This document shows positions 1 to 6,174 of a stretch of 6,174 nt of DNA, one piece after another (the stretch's first letter is position 1; every line of letters starts with the position of its first letter). The notes under the pieces were generated by a model. It was not told the DNA's origin. It saw nothing but the letters and a program-made list of their open reading frames with translations, and made no database searches. Both the position numbers and the translations under genes were made by a program. This DNA comes from Bacteroidales bacterium (lineage in GTDB: Bacteria; Bacteroidota; Bacteroidia; Bacteroidales; JAADJA01): contig DAOVYU010000074.1 of assembly GCA_030635465.1 (NCBI GenBank), forward strand, positions 1-6,174, read 5' to 3'.

Positions 1-420
1 AGTTATGCAAAAAAGTTTAATCCCCAACTGGTGATTGATGCTGCCACGCTTACCGGAGCAGCTTTACGAGCAATTGGCAAATATGGAATTGTTGGGATGC
101 AGGCCAAAGCAGATATTGAATTTAAAAACTTAAGATACAGCGGTGAGAAAACATGTGAACGCATTGTAGAGTTCCCTTTCTGGAAAGAATATGGGGAATT
201 GATTAAATCAGAAGTTGGTGATATTAAAAATTTGGGAGGAGCTGAAGGAGGTGCCATCACAGCAGGTAAATTCCTGGAACATTTTACGGATTACGCTTAC
301 ATTCACCTTGATATTGCAGGGCCTTCATTTGTAGAGAGCTCATATAATTATTGGCCTGCCGGAGGGACCGGAATAGGTGTTAGGTTATTATTTGATTTTA
401 TTAAAGCTAAGTTGAAATAG
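1..420 (+). CDS. Leucyl aminopeptidase, peptidase family M17 (C-terminal part, 5' end outside window)
   Basis: This is the last 139 residues of a cytosolic, metal-dependent aminopeptidase that removes N-terminal residues from peptides. The reading frame is open from the first base, so the gene begins upstream. It matches the C-terminal catalytic domain of E. coli PepA in order. VIDAATLTGA (residues 11-20 of the fragment) is the stretch that normally follows the NTDAEGRL metal-binding motif. A FPFWKEY segment (58-64) corresponds to the LPLGDEY region. The conserved GGAEGGAITAGKFL (79-92) and HLDIAG (102-107) follow, and a glycine-rich GGTGIGVRLL (121-130) lies near the end. The catalytic Lys and most metal ligands should be upstream and cannot be checked. 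The stop is TAG at 418-420, and pdxA starts 36 bases later on the same strand. The family call is firm; the exact peptide specificity is not visible. Confidence 0.95.
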   Translation, partial: SYAKKFNPQLVIDAATLTGAALRAIGKYGIVGMQAKADIEFKNLRYSGEKTCERIVEFPFWKEYGELIKSEVGDIKNLGGAEGGAITAGKFLEHFTDYAYIHLDIAGPSFVESSYNYWPAGGTGIGVRLLFDFIKAKLK

Positions 421-429
421 AAATTGGTA

Positions 430-437
430 TAACTTTG
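430..437 (+). promoter_or_regulatory. Putative Bacteroidota -7 promoter element before pdxA
   Basis: TAACTTTG fits the Bacteroidota -7 consensus TAnnTTTG and lies 19 bases before the pdxA ATG. This implies a very short leader of roughly 13-16 bases. The best upstream TTG (412-414) is only 15 bases away, shorter than the usual gap of about 19-20, so the -33 element is poor. The sequence ATAACTTTGTA (429-439) followed by CGATA recurs upstream of the gene at 5611, which supports a functional signal. The element may allow pdxA expression independent of the aminopeptidase gene. Confidence 0.45.
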
Positions 438-456
438 TATCGATAAATTTTTGAAC

Positions 457-1593
457 ATGATGAAACAAAAGGGAAATACACCGAAAATAAAAGTTGGTAT
501 TACACATGGTGATTTTAATGGGATCAGTTATGAGATCATCATTAAAACTTTAATGGATAACCGCCTGCTTGATATGTTTACGCCAGTTATTTATGGTTCT
601 TCAAAAATTGCATCCTATTACCGAAAAACACTGAATTTCCATGATATGAATTTCAATCTGGTAAAAAAAGCAGAATATGCAAATTCGAAAAGGACGAACA
701 TTATCAATTGCTATGAAGAGGAAGTAAAAATTGAGATAGGTAAACAAACCAATATAGCTGGGGAACTGGCTTTTCTGGCCCTTGAAAAAGCCGTTGAGGA
801 TATCAATAAAAAAGAAATAAATGTGCTTGTTACGGCACCTATAAATAAAAAAAATATACAGTCTGAGAAATTCAATTTTTCTGGACATACTGATTATCTG
901 GCCAATAAATACAATACCAACGATCATTTAATGATCATGGTAAGTGATAAATTAAGGATCGGGATTTTAACCGGTCATATTCCAGTAAAAGAAATAGCCA
1001 ATACAATTACAGAAGATATGATCTTAAAAAAGATCAGGATAATGCATAAATCATTGCAAATGGATTTTGGAATTCGGAAACCAAAAATTGCTGTTCTTGG
1101 CCTAAATCCACATGCCGGTGATAAAGGCGTGATCGGTTCCGAAGAAATTGAAATTATCACACCTGCTATCCAGCAAGCCAATAATGAAAAAATATTGGCT
1201 TTTGGACCTTTCCCAGCTGATGGATTTTTCGGATCATCACAGTATATTTCTTATGATGGCATATTAGCCATGTACCATGATCAGGGCATGCTTCCCTTTA
1301 AATCTTTTGCTTTTGATTATGGCGTAAATTTTACTGCAGGGTTGCCTATTGTCAGAACTTCGCCAGCTCATGGTACAGCCTTTGATATCGCAGGAAAAAA
1401 CATTGCTTCACCAAACTCCTTCAGACAGGCAATTTATACTGCTGTTGATATTTTTAATAAAAGAAATCAATTTGATGAATTGAATAAAAACCCATTACCA
1501 ATAAATCCACCTGTGCAAAAACAGGAATATAGGAAACCTGAATATCAGACGCCTGAAAAGCCTGCTGAAAACAATACTCCTTTACCTGAATAA
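457..1593 (+). CDS. pdxA: 4-hydroxythreonine-4-phosphate dehydrogenase PdxA
   Basis: PdxA is a cytosolic, NAD- and divalent-metal-dependent enzyme of the DXP-dependent vitamin B6 pathway. It oxidises 4-phosphohydroxy-L-threonine, giving after decarboxylation the aminoketone that PdxJ uses to make pyridoxine phosphate. Numbering from the ATG at 457 (378 aa), the N-terminal GDFNG (18-22) is the Bacteroidota form of GDPAG. GHTDYLA follows at 143-149. Three histidines at 174 (GHIP), 219 (NPHAG) and 274 (YHDQG) have spacings of 45 and 55, the same as the E. coli zinc ligands His166, His211 and His266. LPFKSFAFDYG (279-289) and TSPAHGTAFDIAGK (301-314) complete the signature. The frame also allows a TTG start at 451, but the ATG pair at 457/460 is preferred. 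The protein is longer than the roughly 330-residue E. coli enzyme because of a proline-rich tail (about 343-378) with nine prolines. murF-alr follows after 25 bases, suggesting co-transcription. Confidence 0.96.
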   Translation: MMKQKGNTPKIKVGITHGDFNGISYEIIIKTLMDNRLLDMFTPVIYGSSKIASYYRKTLNFHDMNFNLVKKAEYANSKRTNIINCYEEEVKIEIGKQTNIAGELAFLALEKAVEDINKKEINVLVTAPINKKNIQSEKFNFSGHTDYLANKYNTNDHLMIMVSDKLRIGILTGHIPVKEIANTITEDMILKKIRIMHKSLQMDFGIRKPKIAVLGLNPHAGDKGVIGSEEIEIITPAIQQANNEKILAFGPFPADGFFGSSQYISYDGILAMYHDQGMLPFKSFAFDYGVNFTAGLPIVRTSPAHGTAFDIAGKNIASPNSFRQAIYTAVDIFNKRNQFDELNKNPLPINPPVQKQEYRKPEYQTPEKPAENNTPLPE

Positions 1594-1618
1594 ATGAGCT
1601 TAATAAAATAGATGTGTG

Positions 1619-4090
1619 ATGTACACTAACAAAGAAATTGCTCATATTATTGACGGACAAATAATCAATGAAGACCTGAAGGATCAGGTTATCACAGATA
1701 TCCTTATTGATTCGCGTAGACTTATAAATCCCAGCAATTGTATTTTTATTGCATTGGTATCCAAAAAAAATGATGGACATCATTATATTAATGAGTTGTA
1801 TGATAGGGGAGTCAAAAATTTTATCATTTCTGATCCGGCATATGTACTCCCCGAAACTAACTGCATATTAACGGATAACACTTTATCTGCACTTCAGAAG
1901 CTAACTGCAGCACATCGTAAAAAATTCGATATTCCAATCATTGGTATCACTGGTAGCAATGGTAAAACCATTGTTAAAGAGTGGTTATTTCAATTGTTAA
2001 GTCCTGATAATAAAATAGCCAGAAGTCCGAAAAGTTATAATTCACAAGTTGGTGTACCTTTATCAGTTTGGCAAATAAAACCGGATAGTGAACTGGGTAT
2101 TTTTGAAGCGGGTATTTCAGAACCTGATGAAATGGGGAGGTTGCAACAAATAATTCTGCCTACGATTGGAGTTTTTACAAATATTGGAGATGCTCACAGC
2201 GAAAATTTCATCAATATCATACAAAAGGTTGGGGAAAAACTGAAGCTATTTACCAAGGTGGAAACTTTGATTTATACCCCAGATTATGGGGAGATGCAGG
2301 AAATTATTATTCGTTCTGAAATTCTCAATGGTATTACTGCTTTTACCTGGAGTAGAAAACAGGATGCAGACCTCAGAATTTTAAAATCTGAAAAATCAGA
2401 TTCAAACACAACAATTGCAGGGAAATTCAAGGATGAAGAACTTTCTATCACCATTCCGTTTACAGATGATGCATCCATAGAAAATGCCATTCATTGCTGG
2501 GCCGTTATGTTATATTTTGGATATAACAATACAGTTATTGATATGCGTATGCAAAATTTGCAACCCATCGCCATGCGGCTTGAAATGAAGGAGGGGATCA
2601 ATCACTGTTCAATTATCAATGACAGCTATAATTCCGATATCAATTCCTTGAACATTGCCATAGATTTTCTAAATCTGCAAACCCAGCATAAGAAAAAAAC
2701 CATCATTTTATCTGACATTTTACAAAGCGGTCAGGATGATGAAGAATTGTATACTGAAATTGCCGGATTTCTACAAAAAAAAGGCATTGACAAAATTATT
2801 GGCATCGGTAAAGCTATCAGTAGACAAAAGGACAAGTTTGAGATAGAAAGTGAATTTTTCCCAGATACCGATACTTTTCTTCATACTTATTCATTTGCCG
2901 GATTTCAGAATGAAAGCATTCTTTTAAAGGGAGCACGTATATTTGAATTTGAGCAAATTAGCCAGGCACTGCAACAAAAGGCCCATGAAACAGTTTTAGA
3001 GATCAATTTGAATGCATTGGTTAATAACCTGAACTATTATCGAAAAAAGCTGCAACCAGAAACAAAAATTATGGCGATGGTCAAGGCTTTTTCTTATGGT
3101 AGCGGAAGTTTTGAAATTGCAAATATTTTACAATACCATCACATCGATTACCTGGCTGTAGCTTATGCTGATGAAGGTGTTGAATTAAGAAAAGCAGGCA
3201 TTACTGTCCCAATTATGGTAATGAATCCTGATGAACAAAGTTATGATGCAATTATCAAGCATAACCTGGAACCAGAAATTTATAATTTTCGTTCTCTTGA
3301 TCTATTGGAAGAAGCAACACGTGTAAATATCATTCCTGAAAATAAACCAGTTAAAGTACATATCAAGCTGGATACAGGCATGCACCGATTAGGATTATTA
3401 CCAGGAGAGATGGATCATCTCATCGAGCGTTTATTAACTTTACGTTCAATTTATGTTCAATCAGTTTTTTCACATTTAGCTTCCAGTGAAGATCCGGAAG
3501 ATGATGATTTTACCAATTACCAAATAGATCAATTTCAAAAAATGTCGACCAGCATACAGGAAAAATCAGATCATCCTATCATGTTGCATATACTTAATTC
3601 GGCTGGGATAAGCCGGTTTCCAAAGGCGCAATTTGATATGGTGCGTTTGGGTATTAGTTTATACGGGATTCCATCCACTGCATCTGATAAGAACAAGCTG
3701 GAAAATGTAAGTACACTCAGGTCAACTATTTCACAAATCAAAACTATATCTGCCGGAGAAAGTATTGGATATAACAGAGCCTCAATTACTGATAAAGACA
3801 TCACTATAGGTATTATACCGGTGGGATATGCTGATGGACTCAACAGAAAGTTAAGCAAGGGAGTTGGGAAGATATATATTCAAAACAATGCTGTTCCCAT
3901 TATCGGGAATGTTTGTATGGATATGTGTATGGTTGATATTTCCGGAATAGATGTAAATGAAGGTGATGATGTGATTATTTTTGGGAAGGAACACCCCATT
4001 ACAGAACTGGCCAATGTATTGGATACAATTCCTTATGAAGTATTGACAAATATTTCAAGGAGAGTAAAGAGAGTATATTATCACGAATAA
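1619..4090 (+). CDS. Bifunctional MurF ligase / alanine racemase fusion protein
   Basis: This is a cytosolic 823-residue fusion of two peptidoglycan-precursor enzymes. The MurF-like half (about 1-455) belongs to the ATP-dependent ligase family that adds D-Ala-D-Ala to UDP-MurNAc-tripeptide. It shows the P-loop GSNGKT (112-117), YNSQVGVP (140-147), EAG (163-165), TNIGDAHSENF (187-197), a DSYNSD motif (335-340) and LKGAR (436-440). The racemase half (about 457-823) is a fold-type III PLP enzyme interconverting L- and D-alanine. It shows the PLP-binding Lys489 in MVKAFSYGSG, KLDTGMHRLG (583-592), the GYN tyrosine Tyr718, GYADG (736-740) and NVCMDMCMVD (764-773). ATG at 1619 is chosen; the frame also allows GTG at 1616, one codon earlier. 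The length and domain order agree with the fusion known from Bacteroidota. The gene sits 25 bases after pdxA, which supplies the PLP pathway. Whether the ligase half is catalytically active cannot be read from sequence, because the stretch at 364-371 (LSDILQSG) departs from the LGDMxELG typical of stand-alone MurF. Confidence 0.95.
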   Translation: MYTNKEIAHIIDGQIINEDLKDQVITDILIDSRRLINPSNCIFIALVSKKNDGHHYINELYDRGVKNFIISDPAYVLPETNCILTDNTLSALQKLTAAHRKKFDIPIIGITGSNGKTIVKEWLFQLLSPDNKIARSPKSYNSQVGVPLSVWQIKPDSELGIFEAGISEPDEMGRLQQIILPTIGVFTNIGDAHSENFINIIQKVGEKLKLFTKVETLIYTPDYGEMQEIIIRSEILNGITAFTWSRKQDADLRILKSEKSDSNTTIAGKFKDEELSITIPFTDDASIENAIHCWAVMLYFGYNNTVIDMRMQNLQPIAMRLEMKEGINHCSIINDSYNSDINSLNIAIDFLNLQTQHKKKTIILSDILQSGQDDEELYTEIAGFLQKKGIDKIIGIGKAISRQKDKFEIESEFFPDTDTFLHTYSFAGFQNESILLKGARIFEFEQISQALQQKAHETVLEINLNALVNNLNYYRKKLQPETKIMAMVKAFSYGSGSFEIANILQYHHIDYLAVAYADEGVELRKAGITVPIMVMNPDEQSYDAIIKHNLEPEIYNFRSLDLLEEATRVNIIPENKPVKVHIKLDTGMHRLGLLPGEMDHLIERLLTLRSIYVQSVFSHLASSEDPEDDDFTNYQIDQFQKMSTSIQEKSDHPIMLHILNSAGISRFPKAQFDMVRLGISLYGIPSTASDKNKLENVSTLRSTISQIKTISAGESIGYNRASITDKDITIGIIPVGYADGLNRKLSKGVGKIYIQNNAVPIIGNVCMDMCMVDISGIDVNEGDDVIIFGKEHPITELANVLDTIPYEVLTNISRRVKRVYYHE

Positions 4091-4128
4091 CATTTTTACA
4101 ATAAACCAGAACAACAAACAAATCGATA

Positions 4129-4851
4129 ATGGATAAAAAAGTATTATCAATATTAATCCCGGCATATAACGAAGCTGCTACCATCCATCTCATCCTGGAT
4201 AAGGTGATCGATGTAAAATTGATAAAAAATACTGCCAAAGAAATTATAATCGTTAATGATTTTTCTACTGACCAGACTGTAGAGAAAATAGAATCCTACA
4301 TCTCAGAACATCCCGATTCCAACATTCGCCTATTTAACCAGGAGAAAAATATGGGTAAAGGGGCAGCCATACACAAAGGAATAGAACTGGCAACCGGAGA
4401 TTTCGTTATTATTCAGGATGCAGACCTGGAATACGATCCTGAGGAATATAACCTTTTGTTACCGCCTATACTGGATGGTTTTGCTGATGTAGTATATGGT
4501 TCCAGATTTAGTGGTGGCAATCCTCATCGTATTCTGTTTTTCTGGCATACCATCGGCAATAAATTCCTGACTTTTCTTTCCAACATGTTTACAAATCTAA
4601 ACTTATCTGATATGGAAACCTGTTATAAGCTTTTTAAATCAGATGTGATCAAACAAGTCAAACTGCAGGAAAACAGATTTGGATTAGAGCCAGAAGTAAC
4701 AGCAAAAGTTTCTCGAATAAAAGGTGTGAAGATATACGAAGTGGGGATTTCATATTATGGCCGTGATTTTTACGAAGGGAAAAAAATTGGCTGGAAAGAT
4801 GGTGTAAGAGCCATCTGGTGTATATTAAAATACAATATCTGGAGCAAGTAA
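4129..4851 (+). CDS. Family 2 glycosyltransferase, dolichyl-phosphate-mannose-synthase-like
   Basis: This 240-residue GT-A fold enzyme is predicted to transfer a sugar from a nucleotide-sugar donor, probably to a lipid or polyprenyl phosphate. Visible motifs are PAYNE (11-15), VNDFSTDQT (42-50, the VDDGSxDxT position), NMGKGAA (74-80) and QDADLEYDP (96-104), which carries the metal-binding DxD. GSRFSGG (124-130), the METCYKLF stretch (162-169), RFGLEPE (183-189) and a C-terminal YYGRDFYEGKKIGWKDG (209-225) complete the pattern of the DPM1-like GT2 subgroup. There is no transmembrane segment, so it is cytosolic or peripherally membrane-bound. It starts 38 bases after murF-alr with no convincing promoter between them and is likely in the same transcript. 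Its TAA abuts the stop codon of the convergent exosortase-like gene. The donor sugar and acceptor are unknown; roles in surface polysaccharide or protein glycosylation are possible but inferred. Confidence 0.9.
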   Translation: MDKKVLSILIPAYNEAATIHLILDKVIDVKLIKNTAKEIIIVNDFSTDQTVEKIESYISEHPDSNIRLFNQEKNMGKGAAIHKGIELATGDFVIIQDADLEYDPEEYNLLLPPILDGFADVVYGSRFSGGNPHRILFFWHTIGNKFLTFLSNMFTNLNLSDMETCYKLFKSDVIKQVKLQENRFGLEPEVTAKVSRIKGVKIYEVGISYYGRDFYEGKKIGWKDGVRAIWCILKYNIWSK

Positions 4852-4859
4852 TTACTGCT
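4843..4859 (+). terminator. Possible weak terminator dyad at the convergent stop codons
   Basis: AGCAAGTAATTACTGCT is an inverted repeat centred on the abutting TAA and TTA. The arms are AGCA(A)GT and ACTGCT with one bulged A and an AATT loop. A T-rich stretch (TTGTTTCTTGTTTCTTTAG) follows directly on the + strand. It could end the glycosyltransferase transcript inside the 3' end of the opposing gene. The stem has only about six pairs and the central TAATTA is palindromic by chance of the two stops, so this is tentative. Confidence 0.25.
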
Positions 4860-5469
4860 TTGTTTCTTGTTTCTTTAGTTTACTTTTTGCATAAAACTTT
4901 TCATTCCACCACACCCATAAGAAAAACATCACTACATAAAAAAATGGACGCAACACATAGTCGTGCATAAAGTCCCAATGTTGTGGAATGGTCATGGTAA
5001 CAAAAGTCATGCTCACAATCCTGAAAATATTTACAAAATGTATAATCACTAAACCAAAAGGAATAAACCAAAGTTTTTGTTTCCATGGTCCAGGATATAA
5101 TATTATCAGAAAAAACCACTGATAAAATTGTTTCAGACCCGAACAGCTCGTGTTTACATATACATAACCATTATTTTCCGCATAAAAAATCACATTGTAT
5201 CTTGCTCTTCCTGCAATGGAAAGTTCATCAAAAGCAGTTACATTTACATTAAATACATCTAACACCCAAACACTGGCTACAAATACTTTACCTGCCAGCC
5301 AATATGCTGAATCAAAAATAAATTGAATAGAAAATAAATCCCTGATTAAAAGCCTCCACAAAAAATGAAAAACCAATAGTATAGACATAAAAATGATCAC
5401 ATCTTTAAAAGCTTGTAAATGATATTTTTTAATGATATCATTTAACTTATTAATGTAGGATTTACCCAT
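4852..5469 (-). CDS. Exosortase/archaeosortase family membrane protein
   Basis: This 205-residue integral membrane protein resembles exosortases, proposed cysteine transpeptidases that recognise and process C-terminal sorting signals of exported proteins at the cytoplasmic membrane. The three family-defining residues are present in order. Cys109 lies in NTSCSGLKQ (106-114), Arg150 in HFVNIFRIVSM (144-154), and His169 in FMHDYVLRP (167-175). Hydrophobic segments lie near 23-42, 116-126, 133-155 and 173-188, and a Lys-rich C-terminus follows. The start is ATG (CAT at 5467-5469), with an A-rich upstream stretch. The protein is short compared with the larger, eight-helix proteobacterial exosortases but fits the compact forms seen in Bacteroidota. 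No recognisable substrate or partner of an exosortase system is encoded in the window. Its 3' end abuts the glycosyltransferase gene, and it is divergent from the unknown gene at 5611. The family call is based on motif pattern; the subfamily is undetermined. Confidence 0.85.
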   Translation of the reverse strand: MGKSYINKLNDIIKKYHLQAFKDVIIFMSILLVFHFLWRLLIRDLFSIQFIFDSAYWLAGKVFVASVWVLDVFNVNVTAFDELSIAGRARYNVIFYAENNGYVYVNTSCSGLKQFYQWFFLIILYPGPWKQKLWFIPFGLVIIHFVNIFRIVSMTFVTMTIPQHWDFMHDYVLRPFFYVVMFFLWVWWNEKFYAKSKLKKQETKQ

Positions 5470-5610
5470 ATCAGTTTAAGTTTCAGAGGTTTTTATAAGA
5501 TTAAATTAACCTTTAAGATTGAAGGGCTAAGATATAAAAACTTTAATAACTTTGTACTTCGATACAAAAAGAAGATCGGGATCAATTTTTTTCAAACAAT
5601 TATTAAATCT
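5470..5610. promoter_or_regulatory. Divergent intergenic promoter region
   Basis: This 141-base, strongly AT-rich stretch separates the minus-strand exosortase-like gene from the plus-strand gene at 5611 and must hold at least part of the promoters for both. On the + strand there is a clear -7-like element (5547-5554). On the minus strand I found no full TAnnTTTG match, only degenerate AT-rich candidates. AAGATT occurs twice (5498-5503 and 5515-5520), and no strong hairpin or operator-like palindrome is evident. Confidence 0.5.
5547..5554 (+). promoter_or_regulatory. Putative Bacteroidota -7 promoter element before the gene at 5611
   Basis: TAACTTTG matches TAnnTTTG and sits 56 bases before the ATG at 5611, which would give a leader of about 50 bases. 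The surrounding ATAACTTTGTA (5546-5556) is identical to the sequence before pdxA and is likewise followed by CGATA (5560-5564). The nearest upstream TTG (5519-5521) is 25 bases away, longer than the usual -33 spacing, so the -33 box is weak. Confidence 0.5.
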
Positions 5611-6174
5611 ATGAAGAATTTTTTTCGTTTTGGAAAGAAAAAACCTAAGGAATACAGACCATTTCTAGGCCATAATGTAGATCCTGAAAAGTTGGAAAAA
5701 ATTCGAAGTGAAGGCCTCATCGATGCAAACTATGATGACAAGCCTACAAAAAAACGGAAAAAGACTTTATCAGAAAGATTAAGAGAAAGAAAAAGACAAA
5801 AGGAACGTAACATTGAAAGAAAAAGAAGAAAGAGATTTGAACGAAAACTATTAAAAAAACAAAGGAAGGAATTCAGAAGAAGTTCACGTATTGAATTTAT
5901 CCGCAAGTTTTATCCAAACTACAAAAAATCAAGAGAACAGATTTTTGAGCAACAATTAGAAGAAGGGACAACTGGTGATTCAAAATCTGTCTTTCGAAAT
6001 TATTACTACTATACGCTTAACTCAACAGCTTTATTTATTATTTCATATCTACTAGTCTATTTAATTTACCAGTTAACTGTATTGATAGCTGCATCACGTT
6101 GGAAACTTGATTCAGTTTTATTTTATTATGATTTAGCATTTAATGATTACTCACCTTTATGGTCAAAATATAAT
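5611..6174 (+). CDS. Unknown protein with a highly basic N-terminal region and a membrane segment (3' end outside window)
   Basis: I do not recognise this gene. The frame is open from ATG 5611 to the last base (188 codons, no stop), so the protein continues beyond the window. Residues 1-12 are basic and aromatic (MKNFFRFGKKKP) and are not a signal peptide, since no hydrophobic core follows. Residues about 47-95 are dominated by Lys, Arg and Glu (for example RERKRQKER at 58-66) and may form a long charged helix or coiled coil. A more neutral linker (about 110-136) with four consecutive tyrosines (131-134) leads into a hydrophobic segment at about 139-161. By the positive-inside rule the basic part should face the cytoplasm. 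After the membrane segment comes an aromatic stretch ending SPLWSKYN. It is probably an inner-membrane protein with further segments downstream. It is divergent from the exosortase-like gene, with a promoter-like motif upstream. A functional link is only suggested by position. Confidence 0.8.
   Translation, partial: MKNFFRFGKKKPKEYRPFLGHNVDPEKLEKIRSEGLIDANYDDKPTKKRKKTLSERLRERKRQKERNIERKRRKRFERKLLKKQRKEFRRSSRIEFIRKFYPNYKKSREQIFEQQLEEGTTGDSKSVFRNYYYYTLNSTALFIISYLLVYLIYQLTVLIAASRWKLDSVLFYYDLAFNDYSPLWSKYN

Noticed and set aside
451..456. TTG start for pdxA two codons before the ATG
   Set aside because: ATG at 457 (followed by a second ATG) is a more usual start, and the two extra residues carry no conserved sequence.
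601..927. Minus-strand open frame of 108 codons inside pdxA
   Set aside because: It lies wholly opposite well-conserved pdxA coding sequence, and its translation is low-complexity Phe/Ile-rich with no recognisable domain. The other antisense frames (3-260, 975-1181, 1454-1783, 2284-2490, 3571-3858, 3999-4238) fail for similar reasons.
1616..1618. GTG start for the murF-alr fusion
   Set aside because: The next codon is ATG, a more common start, and the difference is a single residue.
3061..3110. Racemase PLP-lysine motif looking degenerate (VKAFSYGSG instead of VKANAYGHG)
   Set aside because: The lysine and the Tyr-Gly are kept, and to my knowledge this variant is common in Bacteroidota alanine racemases, so it is not a sign of inactivation.
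4901..5119. Second minus-strand open frame inside the exosortase-like gene
   Set aside because: It overlaps the conserved exosortase motifs in another frame and has no features of its own.
4852..5469. Naming the exosortase-like gene xrtF
   Set aside because: The Cys motif context does not match XrtF as I recall it, and no exosortase F-associated neighbour is present, so only the superfamily call is supported.
5740..5890. Lys/Arg-rich region as a ribosomal or histone-like protein
   Set aside because: The same open frame continues into a hydrophobic membrane segment, which does not fit a free ribosomal or nucleoid protein, and no such family motif is visible.

Overview
This is an AT-rich window from a member of the Bacteroidota; the order cannot be fixed from the sequence. 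The evidence is a MurF-alanine racemase fusion of the type known from that phylum, a PdxA with the Bacteroidota-style GDxNGI N-terminal motif, start codons preceded by A-rich stretches rather than Shine-Dalgarno sites, and two copies of a TAnnTTTG-type -7 promoter element.

Layout. Positions 1-420 hold the 3' end of an M17 leucyl aminopeptidase gene. A 36-base gap with a promoter-like motif leads to pdxA (457-1593, vitamin B6 synthesis). After 25 bases comes a large fused murF-alr gene (1619-4090, peptidoglycan precursor synthesis), and after another 38 bases a soluble family 2 glycosyltransferase (4129-4851). All four lie on the + strand with short gaps, so at least pdxA to the glycosyltransferase probably form one transcription unit. 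The glycosyltransferase stop codon directly abuts the stop codon of a convergent minus-strand gene (4852-5469). That gene encodes a small exosortase/archaeosortase-family membrane protein with its Cys-Arg-His triad intact. A 141-base AT-rich intergenic region separates it from a divergent + strand gene starting at 5611. That gene runs off the window and encodes an unrecognised protein with a very basic, charged N-terminal region followed by a membrane segment.

How the genes fit together. PdxA acts in the pathway to pyridoxal phosphate, which is the cofactor of the alanine racemase half of the next protein. The MurF half resembles the enzyme that adds D-Ala-D-Ala to the UDP-MurNAc tripeptide. 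The glycosyltransferase and the exosortase-like protein suggest a shift toward cell-envelope or surface-protein functions. The part of the window least explained by known biology is the right end: an exosortase-family enzyme with no recognisable sorting substrate nearby, divergent from a membrane protein of unknown function.

I saw no rRNA, tRNA, CRISPR array, insertion sequence or phage gene.
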